64,000 nucleotides of DNA from Sinorhizobium medicae (GCF_007827695.1 NZ_VITA01000001.1:310001-374000); one strand, 5' to 3'. Counted from the stretch's first letter, positions 23,938-32,814 are shown. The notes: generated by a model from the letters alone, not told the origin. A program made the numbers and translations.

Positions 23938-25002
23938 CTAGCCCATGGCGTGGCGTATGGTTCTCGACAGCCGCATGAGGAAAGCCGGCCGTGAAGATGA
24001 GACGAGCTTCCACGAAAGTACCGCCTGCGCCATGCGCGGCGGCAGAAGCCCAACGGAGACGAACCAGGCTGCCAGCATCGCACGGCGGCGCAGCGAGACA
24101 TTCATACGCATACTGGCGACCGCACCGGCGGCGGCGAGGCCGAGCCTCGAATCCGCGGCCACCGGGTGGCGCCCGCTGTCCACGCAGAGCGACGCGATGC
24201 GCTCCTCCAGATGCACCGGGTCGCGCAGGTTCGCCTTCGGCGAAATCGACAATCCGACTTGGGAGGCCTGTTCCGTAAGCGCCTGCAGCCGGTGAAAATC
24301 ATGTTCCACCCGCCAGCGCGCCCTCTGTCCGAGTTTCTCGGCAAAGACCGAATGATTGCCCCCATGTATCCGATAGGCACCGAGGCAGGCATCGAGCGAC
24401 GTCACCTTTCCGTAAAGCGGTGCAAGCGTGACGAGGTAGCCGTCGGCGCCCTGCCGGAACTCGACTTCCGGAACAGGCATTATGACATCCAAGGCCTTGC
24501 GCGCGAAAGCCAATCCGCTGGTGACCGTCGTCTGATAACGGGCGCGGCGCGCCAGTTGCGGCGTGACGTCACCGGAGTCGAACGGAACCTCGAGCGGCGG
24601 GAAGATGTCCTTCACGCGCTGCCCCTCGTCTACCAGGTGCAGCCGGAACTGCATTTGGGCCGTGTCGTCATCCCAGCGCGCCAGCAGTTCGGATACCGCC
24701 GTCGGATAGAGGAAGTCGTCGGCGTCGAGAAAAAAAACGATCTCCCCTCGACTTTCGGCGAAGCCGGTGTTGAACGCGGCCGCGTGACCGCCATTCGCCT
24801 TCCTCAGACAGGCTTTGATCCGCGCTCCGTAGGATGAGATTACATCTGCGGACCCGTCGGTCGACGCGTCGTCGACGACGATGACCTCGACATTCGCATG
24901 GTTCTGACTGAGCGCGCTGTCGATCGCACGGTTTAGAAACCGGGCATAATTGTAATTCGCTATGATGATGGAGACGGGAAGACGGTCTCGGATGGAATGC
25001 AT
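23938..25002 (-). CDS. Glycosyltransferase family 2
   Basis: A 354-residue GT-A glycosyltransferase from ATG 25002, which follows GAGGTTCACCGCG; 34 further in-frame codons upstream lack a site. The N-terminal nucleotide-sugar domain reads VSIIIANYNYARFLNRAIDS, then VIVVDDASTDGS and the metal-binding FFLDADDF. The C-terminal half lacks clear membrane spans apart from AAGAVASMRMNVSLRRRAML and a hydrophobic stretch near MLAAWFVSVGLLPP. It should transfer a sugar from a nucleotide donor to polysaccharide or lipid acceptors. It stands alone, convergent with the LacI gene, so its polymer is unknown. Repeat copy C lies upstream on the same strand. Confidence 0.88.
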   Translation of the reverse strand: MHSIRDRLPVSIIIANYNYARFLNRAIDSALSQNHANVEVIVVDDASTDGSADVISSYGARIKACLRKANGGHAAAFNTGFAESRGEIVFFLDADDFLYPTAVSELLARWDDDTAQMQFRLHLVDEGQRVKDIFPPLEVPFDSGDVTPQLARRARYQTTVTSGLAFARKALDVIMPVPEVEFRQGADGYLVTLAPLYGKVTSLDACLGAYRIHGGNHSVFAEKLGQRARWRVEHDFHRLQALTEQASQVGLSISPKANLRDPVHLEERIASLCVDSGRHPVAADSRLGLAAAGAVASMRMNVSLRRRAMLAAWFVSVGLLPPRMAQAVLSWKLVSSSRPAFLMRLSRTIRHAMG

Positions 25003-25235
25003 CGCGGTGAACCTCGCTGTTCGGCTTTGGTCGCGGCGAACCTTCTCATGCAGGTCCTTGGGATGATGCCCGCCCCAAGCGCAGACTACCGCGGCAAAGA
25101 ACAATCGGCGCAGTTGGCGCCAGGGCGGGCGGCGAAGATCGTGCTCGATCCCTCGTGAGCCTCCCCAGTTTTATGGCATTTGAGTGACCGCCGCAGCGGC
25201 GTGACGCCGGTCTGCAGCCTTGCCGTGCCGATGAC

Positions 25236-25340
25236 CTACAGCGCCGTGTGTCTTATCAGACGCACAATGGTCGCTGTAGCACTTTGATCTGCTGCATGTT
25301 TTTGTCCTTCAATCGGATCCGATTAAAGGAACATGCAATA
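25236..25340 (-). repeat. Leader-ORF/hairpin repeat element, copy C
   Basis: A minus-strand copy. It has a perfect 14-bp palindrome AATCGGATCCGATT, GAAGGACAAAAAC before the ATG and the 13-codon frame at 25256-25297 with the same peptide MQQIKVLQRPLCV; a proline codon differs silently (CCA for CCT). The outer stem CTACAGCG/CGCTGTAG is intact, while the inner stem has one C-A mismatch (GTGCGTCT/AGACACAC). It points towards the glycosyltransferase gene, 234 bases away. Confidence 0.85.
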
Positions 25341-25392
25341 GGCGATGCCCGGGTAGGCGGCAGGGCGACCTCGGTTGACGCGCCTCTGGCGG

Positions 25393-25404
25393 CTGGTATA
25401 CCAG
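25393..25404 (+). promoter_or_regulatory. UxuR/GntR-type operator candidate
   Basis: CTGGTATACCAG is a perfect 12-bp palindrome. Its core TGGTATACCA matches the known operator core of ExuR/UxuR-type GntR regulators of hexuronate catabolism. It lies 34 bases before a small Shine-Dalgarno-preceded reading frame and 162 bases before the fructuronate-reductase-like gene. The regulator itself is not in this neighbourhood. Confidence 0.6.
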
Positions 25405-25437
25405 TTTTGCAGCCGATCGACGCAGGGAGGAAGCCGC

Positions 25438-25566
25438 GTGAATGCCAAACACCGCAACCAAGTGAGGGTGGTTACCATGGCGCAGACTGCCACAGCGCGT
25501 GGCGCAAAGACGGCGCCGTCTGCAGAAATTGAACAAGCGGATACCGAAAAAGGGCGGGCCTTCTGA
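25438..25566 (+). CDS. Possible 42-residue leader protein coupled to the dehydrogenase gene
   Basis: A short frame with GTG start directly after GGGAGGAAGCCGC, an excellent ribosome-binding site. The product starts (V)NAKHRNQVRVVTMAQTA and has no recognised domain. Its TGA overlaps the ATG of the dehydrogenase gene (TGATG at 25564-25568). That gene has only a weak site of its own, so translational coupling is plausible. An alternative reading is that the dehydrogenase is preceded by an unrecognised real small protein. Confidence 0.45.
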   Translation: MNAKHRNQVRVVTMAQTATARGAKTAPSAEIEQADTEKGRAF

Positions 25567-27026
25567 TGCGCCTTTCGCAAGAGACGCTCGACCGCCTGCC
25601 CGCCTCCGTCAAAAGCCCCGCATACGACCTCGGAGCTGTTGCCGTCGGCATCGTCCATCTCGGCATCGGCGCCTTTCATCGCGCGCATCAGGCCGCCTTG
25701 ACCGATGCCCTGCTTGCAGAAGACCCCTCCTGGGGCATCTGCGGCGTATCGCTGCGCAGCCCGGACACGCGCGATGCTCTTCGGCCGCAGGACGGGCTTT
25801 ATACGCTCGCCGTAAAGGACGGCGCGGGGACCGACTTCAGCGTGATCGGCAGCGTCGTCGAGCTCTTATGCGCGCCGGAAGACCCGGAGGCCGTCCTTCG
25901 CCGCATGGCCGATCCGGCCACGCGCATCGTGTCGTTGACAATCACCGAGAAGGGCTATTGCCATAATCCCGCGACCGGGACGCTCGACGAAAACCACCCG
26001 GATATCGCCCACGATCTCGCCAATCCGGCGTGCCCGCGCTCGGCAATCGGTTTCATTGTCGAGGCGATTTCGCGCCGCGTCCGCGCCGGTATCGCGCCGT
26101 TCGCGCTGCTGTCCTGCGACAATCTTCCCGGCAACGGCAACGTCCTGAAACGTATCGTCGAGCAGTTCGCGGAGTTGCGCGATCCGGCCCTCGCCGCCTT
26201 GGTCCGCAATGTGGCCTCGCCATCGACGATGGTCGACCGCATCGTTCCGGCAACGACGGATGCCGACCGGAGCGCGGTCGCCGAGGCTCTGGGTCTTGAA
26301 GATGCCTGGCCGATCATGACCGAACCCTTCCGGCAATGGGTGATAGAGGACGATTTCCCGCTCGGCCGTCCTGCCTGGGAAAAGGCCGGCGCGCTCTTCG
26401 TCGATGACGTCTCCGCCTTTGAGTTCATGAAGCTCCGGCTTCTGAACGGAAGCCATTCGACGCTCGCCTATCTCGGCTATCTCGCAGGCGCCGAGACGGT
26501 GGCGGATGCGATGGCCCTCCCGGGCATGCAAGCATTGATCGAAGGATTGATGCGTGAAGAGGTCAGCCCCACGCTTCCGGAACTGCCGGGTTTCGACCTT
26601 CCGGCCTACCGGTCCGAACTGCTCCTGCGCTTTCGCAATCCGGCGCTTCGTCACCGCACCTGGCAGATCGCCATGGACGGCTCGCAGAAGTTGCCGCAGC
26701 GCCTTCTCGGCACGATCCGCGACCGGTTGCAGGCAGGGGCCGGCTATGACCGGCTGGCGCTGGGAGTCGCTGCCTGGATGCGATATGCGCGGGGCCTGGA
26801 CGAGGCGGACGGGACCATCGACGTTCGCGATCCGCATGCAGGCCGCATCGCCGAACTCGCCCGGGGACTTGACGAGCCGGATCGCATCGTCGATGCCCTT
26901 TTGACGATGGCGGACGTCTTCGGCACGGATCTTCCGGCCAGCGCTCCCTTCCGCTCCGCGCTCATCAAGGCGCTGGCGGGTCTCCTGCAGCATGGATCTG
27001 CGGCAACGCTCAGAAGCTACGCCTGA
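25566..27026 (+). CDS. Mannitol dehydrogenase family oxidoreductase (fructuronate reductase-like)
   Basis: A 486-residue long-chain polyol dehydrogenase. The N-terminal Rossmann part has VHLGIGAFHRAHQA near residue 31, then TITEKGYC and LSCDNLPGNGNV. The catalytic K-x4-N-x2-H pattern is seen in KLRLLNGSHSTLAYLG. Members reduce D-fructuronate to D-mannonate (UxuB), or oxidise mannitol or arabinitol. The TGGTATACCA operator upstream favours the hexuronate role (uxuB), but substrate cannot be settled here. An SDR dehydrogenase follows after 45 bases, probably in the same operon. ATG 25566 overlaps the stop of a small upstream frame. Confidence 0.88.
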   Translation: MRLSQETLDRLPASVKSPAYDLGAVAVGIVHLGIGAFHRAHQAALTDALLAEDPSWGICGVSLRSPDTRDALRPQDGLYTLAVKDGAGTDFSVIGSVVELLCAPEDPEAVLRRMADPATRIVSLTITEKGYCHNPATGTLDENHPDIAHDLANPACPRSAIGFIVEAISRRVRAGIAPFALLSCDNLPGNGNVLKRIVEQFAELRDPALAALVRNVASPSTMVDRIVPATTDADRSAVAEALGLEDAWPIMTEPFRQWVIEDDFPLGRPAWEKAGALFVDDVSAFEFMKLRLLNGSHSTLAYLGYLAGAETVADAMALPGMQALIEGLMREEVSPTLPELPGFDLPAYRSELLLRFRNPALRHRTWQIAMDGSQKLPQRLLGTIRDRLQAGAGYDRLALGVAAWMRYARGLDEADGTIDVRDPHAGRIAELARGLDEPDRIVDALLTMADVFGTDLPASAPFRSALIKALAGLLQHGSAATLRSYA

Positions 27027-27071
27027 AACCCGCCTTGCAGCCGGTGGTCCACTAAGCGACGAGGGAAACCG

Positions 27072-27821
27072 ATGTTCGACCTCAACGGCAAAACTGCTCT
27101 GGTTACCGGCGGCGGACGTGGGCTCGGCCTTGAGATTGCCAAGGCGCTTGCCAGGGCCGGCGCCTGGACCGTGATCAACGGCCGCAATCGCCAAAACCTT
27201 GAAGAGGCGCGCGCGCGGCTGGCACGCGATGGCATCGAGACCGGCATCGCACCCGGCGACATAACCCGCGATGCAGATGCGATTGTTGCCGCAGCGGTCG
27301 AGAAGACAGGCGGGCTCGACATTCTGCTTCATGCGGTCGGGGAACGCGACCGCCGTGGCACGGAAGCGATGGAGCCGCACGAATTCGCGGCGCTATTGAA
27401 CACCGACCTTACCGCGGCCTATGCCATGGCAAGGGCCGCGCTGCCGCATCTCCGGCGTTCGGCCGCCGGACGACTGATATTCGTGACCTCGATTGCCGCC
27501 TTCGCGGCGCGGGCCGGTGATCCCGCCTATACGGCGGCGAAGGGCGGCCTCTCGGCGCTAACTCGCTCACTTGCTGTCGAGCTCGGAGCCGACAATCTCA
27601 CCGTCAACGCGATCGCGCCTGGCTGGTTCGCAACCGAAACCAACGCGCATCTCGCAGCCGACCCGGCACTCACGGCTTTCGTCGACATGCGCATTCCGCT
27701 GAAGCGGTGGGGTCGGCCGGAAGAGATCGCGCCTGCCGCCGTGTTCCTTGCCTCGCCCGCTGCGAGTTTCGTCAACGGCATCACGCTCACAGTCGACGGC
27801 GGGATGACGGTACAGATGTGA
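27072..27821 (+). CDS. SDR-family oxidoreductase (gluconate 5-dehydrogenase-like)
   Basis: A 249-residue classical short-chain dehydrogenase. Cofactor motif TGGGRGLG lies near residue 12, the second-strand NGRN suggests NADP use, the active-site serine is in IFVTSIAA, and catalytic YTAAK is near residue 155. It ends with the family VNGITLTVDGGMTV. ATG 27072 follows GAGGGAAACCG. The context with a fructuronate/mannitol-type dehydrogenase suggests a sugar-acid or polyol pathway. The substrate is unproven; 3-oxoacyl reductases share the same fold. Confidence 0.87.
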   Translation: MFDLNGKTALVTGGGRGLGLEIAKALARAGAWTVINGRNRQNLEEARARLARDGIETGIAPGDITRDADAIVAAAVEKTGGLDILLHAVGERDRRGTEAMEPHEFAALLNTDLTAAYAMARAALPHLRRSAAGRLIFVTSIAAFAARAGDPAYTAAKGGLSALTRSLAVELGADNLTVNAIAPGWFATETNAHLAADPALTAFVDMRIPLKRWGRPEEIAPAAVFLASPAASFVNGITLTVDGGMTVQM

Positions 27822-27842
27822 GCGGGTAACGCGGTGGGTGGT

Positions 27843-28739
27843 CTACTCGGCCTTCCCTTCCTCGTTCCCCCTGAGCAGATGGATCAGCGCCGAGAAATCC
27901 TCTGACCCGTGGCCGAGCTTCTCGAAGAGGCTGTAGAGCTGCATCGCCTGCGCGCCCATGGGGGTCGCCGCACCGCTGGCGCTGGCGGCCTGCTGTGAGA
28001 GTTTCAGGTCCTTCAGCATCAGGCTTGCGGCGAAACCGGGCTTGTAGCCGCTGTTGGCCGGCGATGTCGGAACCGGCCCCGGCACCGGGCAGTAGGTCGT
28101 CAGCGACCAGCACTGGCCGGACGAGGTCGAGGCCACGTCGAAGAGCGCCTGATGCGATAGGCCGAGCCGCTCGGCAAGCACGAAGGCTTCGCAGACCGCC
28201 GCCATGGAGACGCCGAGGATCATGTTGTTGCAGATCTTCGCAGCCTGGCCGGCACCGGCATCGCCGCAATGGACGATCTTCTTGCCCATTGCTTCGAGCA
28301 GGTGCTTGCCGCGCGAGAAAGCGCCGTCGCTCCCCCCGACCATGAACGTCAATGTAGCGCCCGCCGCCCCGGCGGTGCCGCCGGAAACAGGTGCGTCGAG
28401 CGAGGGGCAATTGGCCTTTTCGGCAAGCCCATGCACCTTGCGCGCACTCTCGACATCGATGGTCGAACTGTCGATCAGAAGGGTGCCGGGGTCGACGAAG
28501 CCGAGCAGCTCGTCCCAGACGTAAAGAACATGCGCGCTCGCCGGCAGCATGGTGATGACGCACTCCATCTCGCGCACGGCCTGGGCGATCGAACCCGCCA
28601 CCGAAACCCCGCTCTTGGCGGCGGCGTTGCGCGAGGCTTCCAAAAGGTCGAAGCCGGTGACCGCGTGGCCCGCCTTCACCAGATTGGCAGCCATCGGCCC
28701 GCCCATATTGCCAAGTCCGATAAAGGCGATCTTCGTCAT
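27843..28739 (-). CDS. mmsB: 3-hydroxyisobutyrate dehydrogenase
   Basis: A 298-residue beta-hydroxyacid dehydrogenase. NAD-binding motif FIGLGNMGGPMAANLVKAG starts at residue 6, substrate motif DAPVSGGTAGA lies near 120, and the catalytic lysine sits in GQAAKICNNMI near 170. It oxidises 3-hydroxyisobutyrate to methylmalonate semialdehyde in valine breakdown. ATG 28739 follows AGGAGAGGCCT; the longer frame starting at 28808 has an arginine run and no site. It is the third gene of a minus-strand operon after the acyl-CoA dehydrogenase and the hydrolase, which supply its substrate. The next enzyme, methylmalonate semialdehyde dehydrogenase, is absent from the window. Confidence 0.93.
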   Translation of the reverse strand: MTKIAFIGLGNMGGPMAANLVKAGHAVTGFDLLEASRNAAAKSGVSVAGSIAQAVREMECVITMLPASAHVLYVWDELLGFVDPGTLLIDSSTIDVESARKVHGLAEKANCPSLDAPVSGGTAGAAGATLTFMVGGSDGAFSRGKHLLEAMGKKIVHCGDAGAGQAAKICNNMILGVSMAAVCEAFVLAERLGLSHQALFDVASTSSGQCWSLTTYCPVPGPVPTSPANSGYKPGFAASLMLKDLKLSQQAASASGAATPMGAQAMQLYSLFEKLGHGSEDFSALIHLLRGNEEGKAE

Positions 28740-28791
28740 AGGCCTCTCCTCTTCAACTTGTGTCTGCCTGATATGATCGATGCGTCGCCGC

Positions 28792-29862
28792 CTACGCCTG
28801 CCCGGCAAAAAGCGGGGCGCCTTCGTTCCTCTGGAAGCGGTCGAGCACCGCCGGGGTCACCTGCGAAAGCCCGACGGACCATTTGGGATTGCGATCCTTG
28901 TCGATCACTGCTGCCCTGACACCCTCGTAGAAATCCGGATTGGAAAGCATACCGAGGGTCGCGGCATATTCCCGCTCCAGGCATTCGTCCAGGCTGGCGC
29001 TGGCGCGCCCGGCCCGCAGCAAAGCGAGCGTCAGCTTGAGGCTGATCGCCGATCGGGTTTTCAGCAAGTCCAGCGTCTCGCGCGAAAAGTCCGTGCCCTC
29101 ATTTTCCAGCGCGCCGAGGATTTCCTCAACCGTATCGGAAGCGAAGCAGCGGTCGATGACGGGCTGATGATCGAGCAGCGCCGAAGCCGGCGCCTGGGCC
29201 GAGACGGTGCGGATCGCCGCCGAAACATCCTCGGCCTTGGCCGAAGCGGGCAGCGAGGCGAGAATGGCGACGAGTTCATCAATCCTCTCCGAGGGCACGA
29301 AGCTGTCGCCAAGCCGCGCATGGATGACCGCCGCCGCCCCGATATCCCGGCCGGTGAGGCCGAGATAGGTACCGAATTCGCCCGGCGCGCGCGGCAGGAG
29401 CCAGGTCGCGCCGACATCGGTGAAATAGCCGATCCCCGTTTCCGGCATGGCGAACCGCGTTCTCTCGGTCACGATGCGGTGGCTGCCATGGGAGGAAACG
29501 CCGACGCCGCCGCCCATGACGATGCCGTCCATGATCGCGACATAGGGCTTGGAATAGGCGGAAATTCGGCTGTTGACGATGAACTCCTCGCGCCAGAACT
29601 GCGCACCTTCCTCAGGCCGTTCGCGGCCGCTTTCGTAGATCATGCGGATGTCGCCGCCGGCGCAGAGGCCCCTTTCACCTTCTCCGGTGACAAGCACTGC
29701 GGCAATCGCCGGATCACGCTCGAATTCTGTCAGCGCCGCAGCGATCGCGCGGATCATCGTGCGATTGAGGCTGTTCAGTGCCCGCGGACGGTTGAGCCGC
29801 AGTCTGCCGATAGCGCCCTGGCGCTCGACGATGACCTCCGGAAACGTTGCCTGCATCTCCAT
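28792..29862 (-). CDS. 3-hydroxyisobutyryl-CoA hydrolase-like enoyl-CoA hydratase family protein
   Basis: A 356-residue crotonase-fold enzyme. The oxyanion-hole segments are GLCAGGDIRMIYESG near residue 70 and MDGIVMGGGVGVSSHGSHR near 115, followed by FAMPETGIGYFTDVGATW. Length (about 350, not 260) and the ECH_2-type C-terminal extension ending near NPKWSVGLSQVTPAVLD mark the HIBCH subgroup, which releases 3-hydroxyisobutyrate from its CoA ester in valine catabolism. It lies between the acyl-CoA dehydrogenase and mmsB in one operon and so fits the step in between. Some related proteins are plain enoyl-CoA hydratases. Confidence 0.9.
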   Translation of the reverse strand: MEMQATFPEVIVERQGAIGRLRLNRPRALNSLNRTMIRAIAAALTEFERDPAIAAVLVTGEGERGLCAGGDIRMIYESGRERPEEGAQFWREEFIVNSRISAYSKPYVAIMDGIVMGGGVGVSSHGSHRIVTERTRFAMPETGIGYFTDVGATWLLPRAPGEFGTYLGLTGRDIGAAAVIHARLGDSFVPSERIDELVAILASLPASAKAEDVSAAIRTVSAQAPASALLDHQPVIDRCFASDTVEEILGALENEGTDFSRETLDLLKTRSAISLKLTLALLRAGRASASLDECLEREYAATLGMLSNPDFYEGVRAAVIDKDRNPKWSVGLSQVTPAVLDRFQRNEGAPLFAGQA

Positions 29863-29874
29863 CGAAAATCCTTC

Positions 29875-31017
29875 CTATTTCCGTCCCGTGATCGCCCTCG
29901 ACACGATCAGCCGCATGATTTCGTTTGTGCCTTCGAGTATCTGGTGCACCCGCAGATCCCTGACGATCTTCTCGACGCCGTAGTCGGCGAGATAGCCGTA
30001 GCCGCCATGCAATTGCAGTGCGTCATTGGCGACAGCAAAGCAGCGATCCGTGACAAAACGTTTGGCCATGGCGCAAAGCTTCGTGGCCTCCGGGTCCGCC
30101 GCATCGAGGGCGGAGGCCGCCCGCCAGAGGAATGTCCGGGCGATTTCCAGATCCGTAGCCATGTCGGCAAGGCGGAACTGCAACGCCTGGAATTCGCCGA
30201 TCGCCTTGCCGAATGCGCGGCGCCCCTGGACGTAGGCGAGCGCCTTGTGGAAAGCGGATTGCGCGCCGCCGAGCGAGGCGGCGGCGATGTTGAGCCTTCC
30301 GCCGTCGAGGCCGGCCATGGCGATCCTGAAGCCCTCGCCCTCGGCCCCCAGGCGATTCTCGACGGGAACGCGAACACTGTCGAGCATCACCGCCCGCGTC
30401 GGCTGGGCATGCCAGCCCATCTTCTTCTCATTGGCGCCGAAGGTCAGCCCCGGAGCGTCCTTCTCGACGACGAAGGCGGAGATACCCTTCGGCCCCTCCT
30501 CGCCAGTGCGCGCCATGACGATATAGAGCCCGGACACTCCTGCGCCGGAAATGAACTGTTTCTGGCCGGTAAGCAGATAGGCCTCACCCTCGCGCACCGC
30601 CTTTGTCTTGAGCGCGGCCGCGTCCGAGCCGGACCCGGGCTCCGTCAGGCAATAACTCGCCAGGACGTCCATGGTGAGAAGCGGCGGAAGCAGGCGCTGG
30701 CGCTGCTCGTCCGTGCCGTAGCGGTCGATCATGCCGGCGCACATATTGTGGATCGAAACGAAGGAGGCGATCGCGGGGCAGCCGGTCGCGAGCGCCTCGA
30801 TGATCATGGCCGCGTCGAGACGGGTAAGACCCGTTCCGCCGACATCGTCGCGCACATAGATGCCGGCCATCCCCAGCGCGGCCGCCGCGCGCAAGGTCTC
30901 CACAGGAAAGTGCTTCTGCTGGTCCCAGTCGACGGCGTGGGGCGCGATCTCGTCCCGCGCAAAATCGAACGCCATCGTGCGGATGGCCTCCTGCTCCTCC
31001 GACAGGCGAAAATCCAT
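29875..31017 (-). CDS. Acyl-CoA dehydrogenase (isobutyryl-CoA type)
   Basis: A 380-residue FAD flavoenzyme with the ordered ACAD domains. Visible marks are YCLTEPGSGSDAAALKTKAV near residue 125 and, near the C-terminus, LHGGYGYLADYGVEKIVRD and QILEGTNEIMR, where the first glutamate is the likely catalytic base. Start ATG 31017 is chosen because GGGAGG lies eight bases before it; ATG 31023 is too close to that site. It opens the operon with the HIBCH-like hydrolase and mmsB, so isobutyryl-CoA from valine is the likely substrate. It would pass electrons to ETF. Confidence 0.92.
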   Translation of the reverse strand: MDFRLSEEQEAIRTMAFDFARDEIAPHAVDWDQQKHFPVETLRAAAALGMAGIYVRDDVGGTGLTRLDAAMIIEALATGCPAIASFVSIHNMCAGMIDRYGTDEQRQRLLPPLLTMDVLASYCLTEPGSGSDAAALKTKAVREGEAYLLTGQKQFISGAGVSGLYIVMARTGEEGPKGISAFVVEKDAPGLTFGANEKKMGWHAQPTRAVMLDSVRVPVENRLGAEGEGFRIAMAGLDGGRLNIAAASLGGAQSAFHKALAYVQGRRAFGKAIGEFQALQFRLADMATDLEIARTFLWRAASALDAADPEATKLCAMAKRFVTDRCFAVANDALQLHGGYGYLADYGVEKIVRDLRVHQILEGTNEIMRLIVSRAITGRK

Positions 31018-31120
31018 ATGCATGTCCTCCCTGACCCGCATAGTGATGGTGTAGCGCCTCGATCACGATGTTTTTAGGTCGTGTCGACCCTAAAAAGATC
31101 GCGATCGATTCCAATAAATT

Positions 31121-31170
31121 AGAGCGGGATGCGGGCGGAAAACCGCACCCACTTTTCCTTATCCCGCTCT
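31121..31170 (-). repeat. RIME-like intergenic palindromic repeat
   Basis: AGAGCGGGAT and ATCCCGCTCT form perfect 10-bp outer arms around GCGGGCGGAAAACCGC. It matches the 1838-1886 element in reverse orientation. It lies in the gap between the 5' end of the acyl-CoA dehydrogenase operon and the 3' end of the ScfR-type regulator gene, which runs in the same direction. Confidence 0.8.
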
Positions 31171-31244
31171 AGTTACAACAAACGCCGTACAGGCACAGGC
31201 GTAAATTCTCACAGCATCTGTTCAAAAACGAACAGAGAGGGAGG

Positions 31245-32662
31245 TCAGCTCTCACTCAGACGATACGGCAGAGCGCCGCGCATGTCATGGTCGACGATCA
31301 GCTTGCGCTTGAGCGGCGGCACCGCGCGGCTCGCGCATCTCGTGCGCTCGCAGATGCGACAGGAAATACCGATCGGATCGTAGGCGGCGCGGTTGCCGAG
31401 GTCCATGTCGTCCGCATAGACGAAGGCATCGGCGTAGGAGATTTCACAGCCGAGCGCCAAGGCATAACGGGGATGGGCGGCGCGGTAGCCGCCGCCGCCC
31501 TTGGTGATCTGGGTCGCGAGACAGAGATAACGCACGCCGTCCGGCGTCTCCGCGAGCTGGCGGATGATGCGGCCGGGCGTCTCGAAGGCCTGGTGCACGT
31601 TCCATAACGGACAGGCCGCGCCGAAACGGGCGAATTGCAGCTTGGCGGCGCTGTGGCGCTTGGTGATGTTGCCGGCGCGGTCGATCCGCGCGAAAAAGAT
31701 GGGGATGCCCTTCTGCCCGGGCCGCTGCAGCGTCGAAAGCCGGTGACAAACCTGCTCCAGCGAGGCACCGAAGCGGGCTGCAAGGAGTTCCACGTCGTGA
31801 CGCAATTCGCGCGCGGCCTTGAGGAACGGCTGATAGGGCAGGATCAGCGCACCGGCAAAATAGTTCTGCAGCCCGATTCGACAGATCTCATAGGCCTCCT
31901 CGGTGCGGAAGCCGGCGCTCCCCGCCACCCGATCGATCTCCTCGCGGGCGCGTGTCTGGGCGATCTGCAATGCCAGCTGAAAGTCGCGTGTCGCCGCCGG
32001 GGCGTAAGGATTGAGCGTGAGCACGCGGGCGCGCGGATCGAAACGGCGGATCGCCTCGTCGCCGGCTGCCCCGCGCACGACACGTATCCCGTGGCGCTCT
32101 TCGAGATAGGCCGCAAGGGCCGCATGGTTGTCGCCATCGCCAAGGCCCAGCTCGTCGGCCAAAGTCTCGGCAAGCGTATCGATTTCGTGGATGTAATTGT
32201 CGACGAAGTGGAAGAAGTCCCGAACCTCTTCATAAGGCGTCGTCTCGACGAAAGAAGCGCCGCGGCCGATCGTATCGTCGATGCTGGCGAGCTGCTCGCT
32301 GTTCGCCGATAGGCCTGGTGGCAGGAGATCAGCGCATGGGCAAGACCCGGCGCATTCTGGACAACGAGCTTCAGCTCCTGCAGGCTCGGCGAATAGGTCT
32401 CGAACAGGGGATCGCTCAGCGCCTCCGATAGCGCTGAGAGAAGCCGGTCGCTCTCGCCCGAGGAAAGTTCGGCGATATCGATCTGGAATTTTTCGGCGAG
32501 CGCCAGCAGCACCGACGCCGACACCGGACGCTGGTTGTTCTCGATCTGATTGAGATAGCTCGTGGATATGCCGATCCGCTCGGCGAACTGCGCCTGCGTC
32601 AGCCGCTTGCCATCCCTCAGATCCCTGACCTTGCGGCCGATATACAGCTTGCCAATCGCCAT
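31245..32662 (-). pseudogene. ScfR/PccR-type short-chain acyl-CoA regulator with a frameshift
   Basis: The first 120 codons encode an XRE-type helix-turn-helix (KRLTQAQFAERIGISTSYLN, residues 19-38). The frame that continues the protein (NSEQLASIDD..., through an IrrE-like metallopeptidase region and a cysteine-bearing C-terminal part ISCRICERTRC) is offset by one base from about 32303. Adding one base there restores a single 472-codon gene, the normal length of ScfR-family regulators such as PccR of Rhodobacter. It is divergent from pccB, and candidate TTYGCAA sites lie between. Such proteins sense propionyl-CoA-related signals and activate pcc genes. As read the product would be truncated; a sequencing error is possible. 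Confidence 0.85.
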
Positions 32663-32675
32663 GATTCAACTCGTG

Positions 32676-32704
32676 TTCGCAATTTTGCAATTTGCGCTTC
32701 GCAA
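32676..32704 (+). promoter_or_regulatory. Candidate ScfR/PccR operator
   Basis: Three TTYGCAA boxes (32676, 32684, 32698) plus TTTGCGC lie within 29 bases between the regulator and pccB. PccR of Rhodobacter sphaeroides is reported to use TTTGCAAA-type repeats, so this is a good candidate for autoregulation and pccB control. Confidence 0.55.
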
Positions 32705-32814
32705 CATTCTATGTTTCACATTTGCACATCATCGGACGTTTTTCCATCAGGCCTTCGGCGCTATTGCGAAGGCCGGAAAGCCTCTGCACTATCGGCAAGA
32801 CAGGGAGGAGCGCG

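Larger units (their letters stand above)
25003..25437. other. Intergenic region with repeat copy C and a GntR-type palindrome
   Basis: This 435-base divergent gap between the glycosyltransferase and the dehydrogenase operon contains repeat copy C (25236-25340, minus strand) and the 12-bp palindrome at 25393-25404. Nothing else recognisable was seen in 25003-25235. Confidence 0.6.

Noticed and set aside
15097-25340. The dispersed leader/hairpin repeats as insertion-sequence remnants
   Set aside because: The copies are only about 100 bases, have no transposase fragment and no clear target duplications; their conserved frame and hairpin fit a structured element better.
28780-31077. A 765-codon plus-strand open frame opposite mmsB, the hydrolase and the acyl-CoA dehydrogenase
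   Set aside because: It is antisense to three genes with clear family motifs. Long antisense frames are common in high-GC coding DNA, and the product is arginine/histidine-rich with no recognisable domain.
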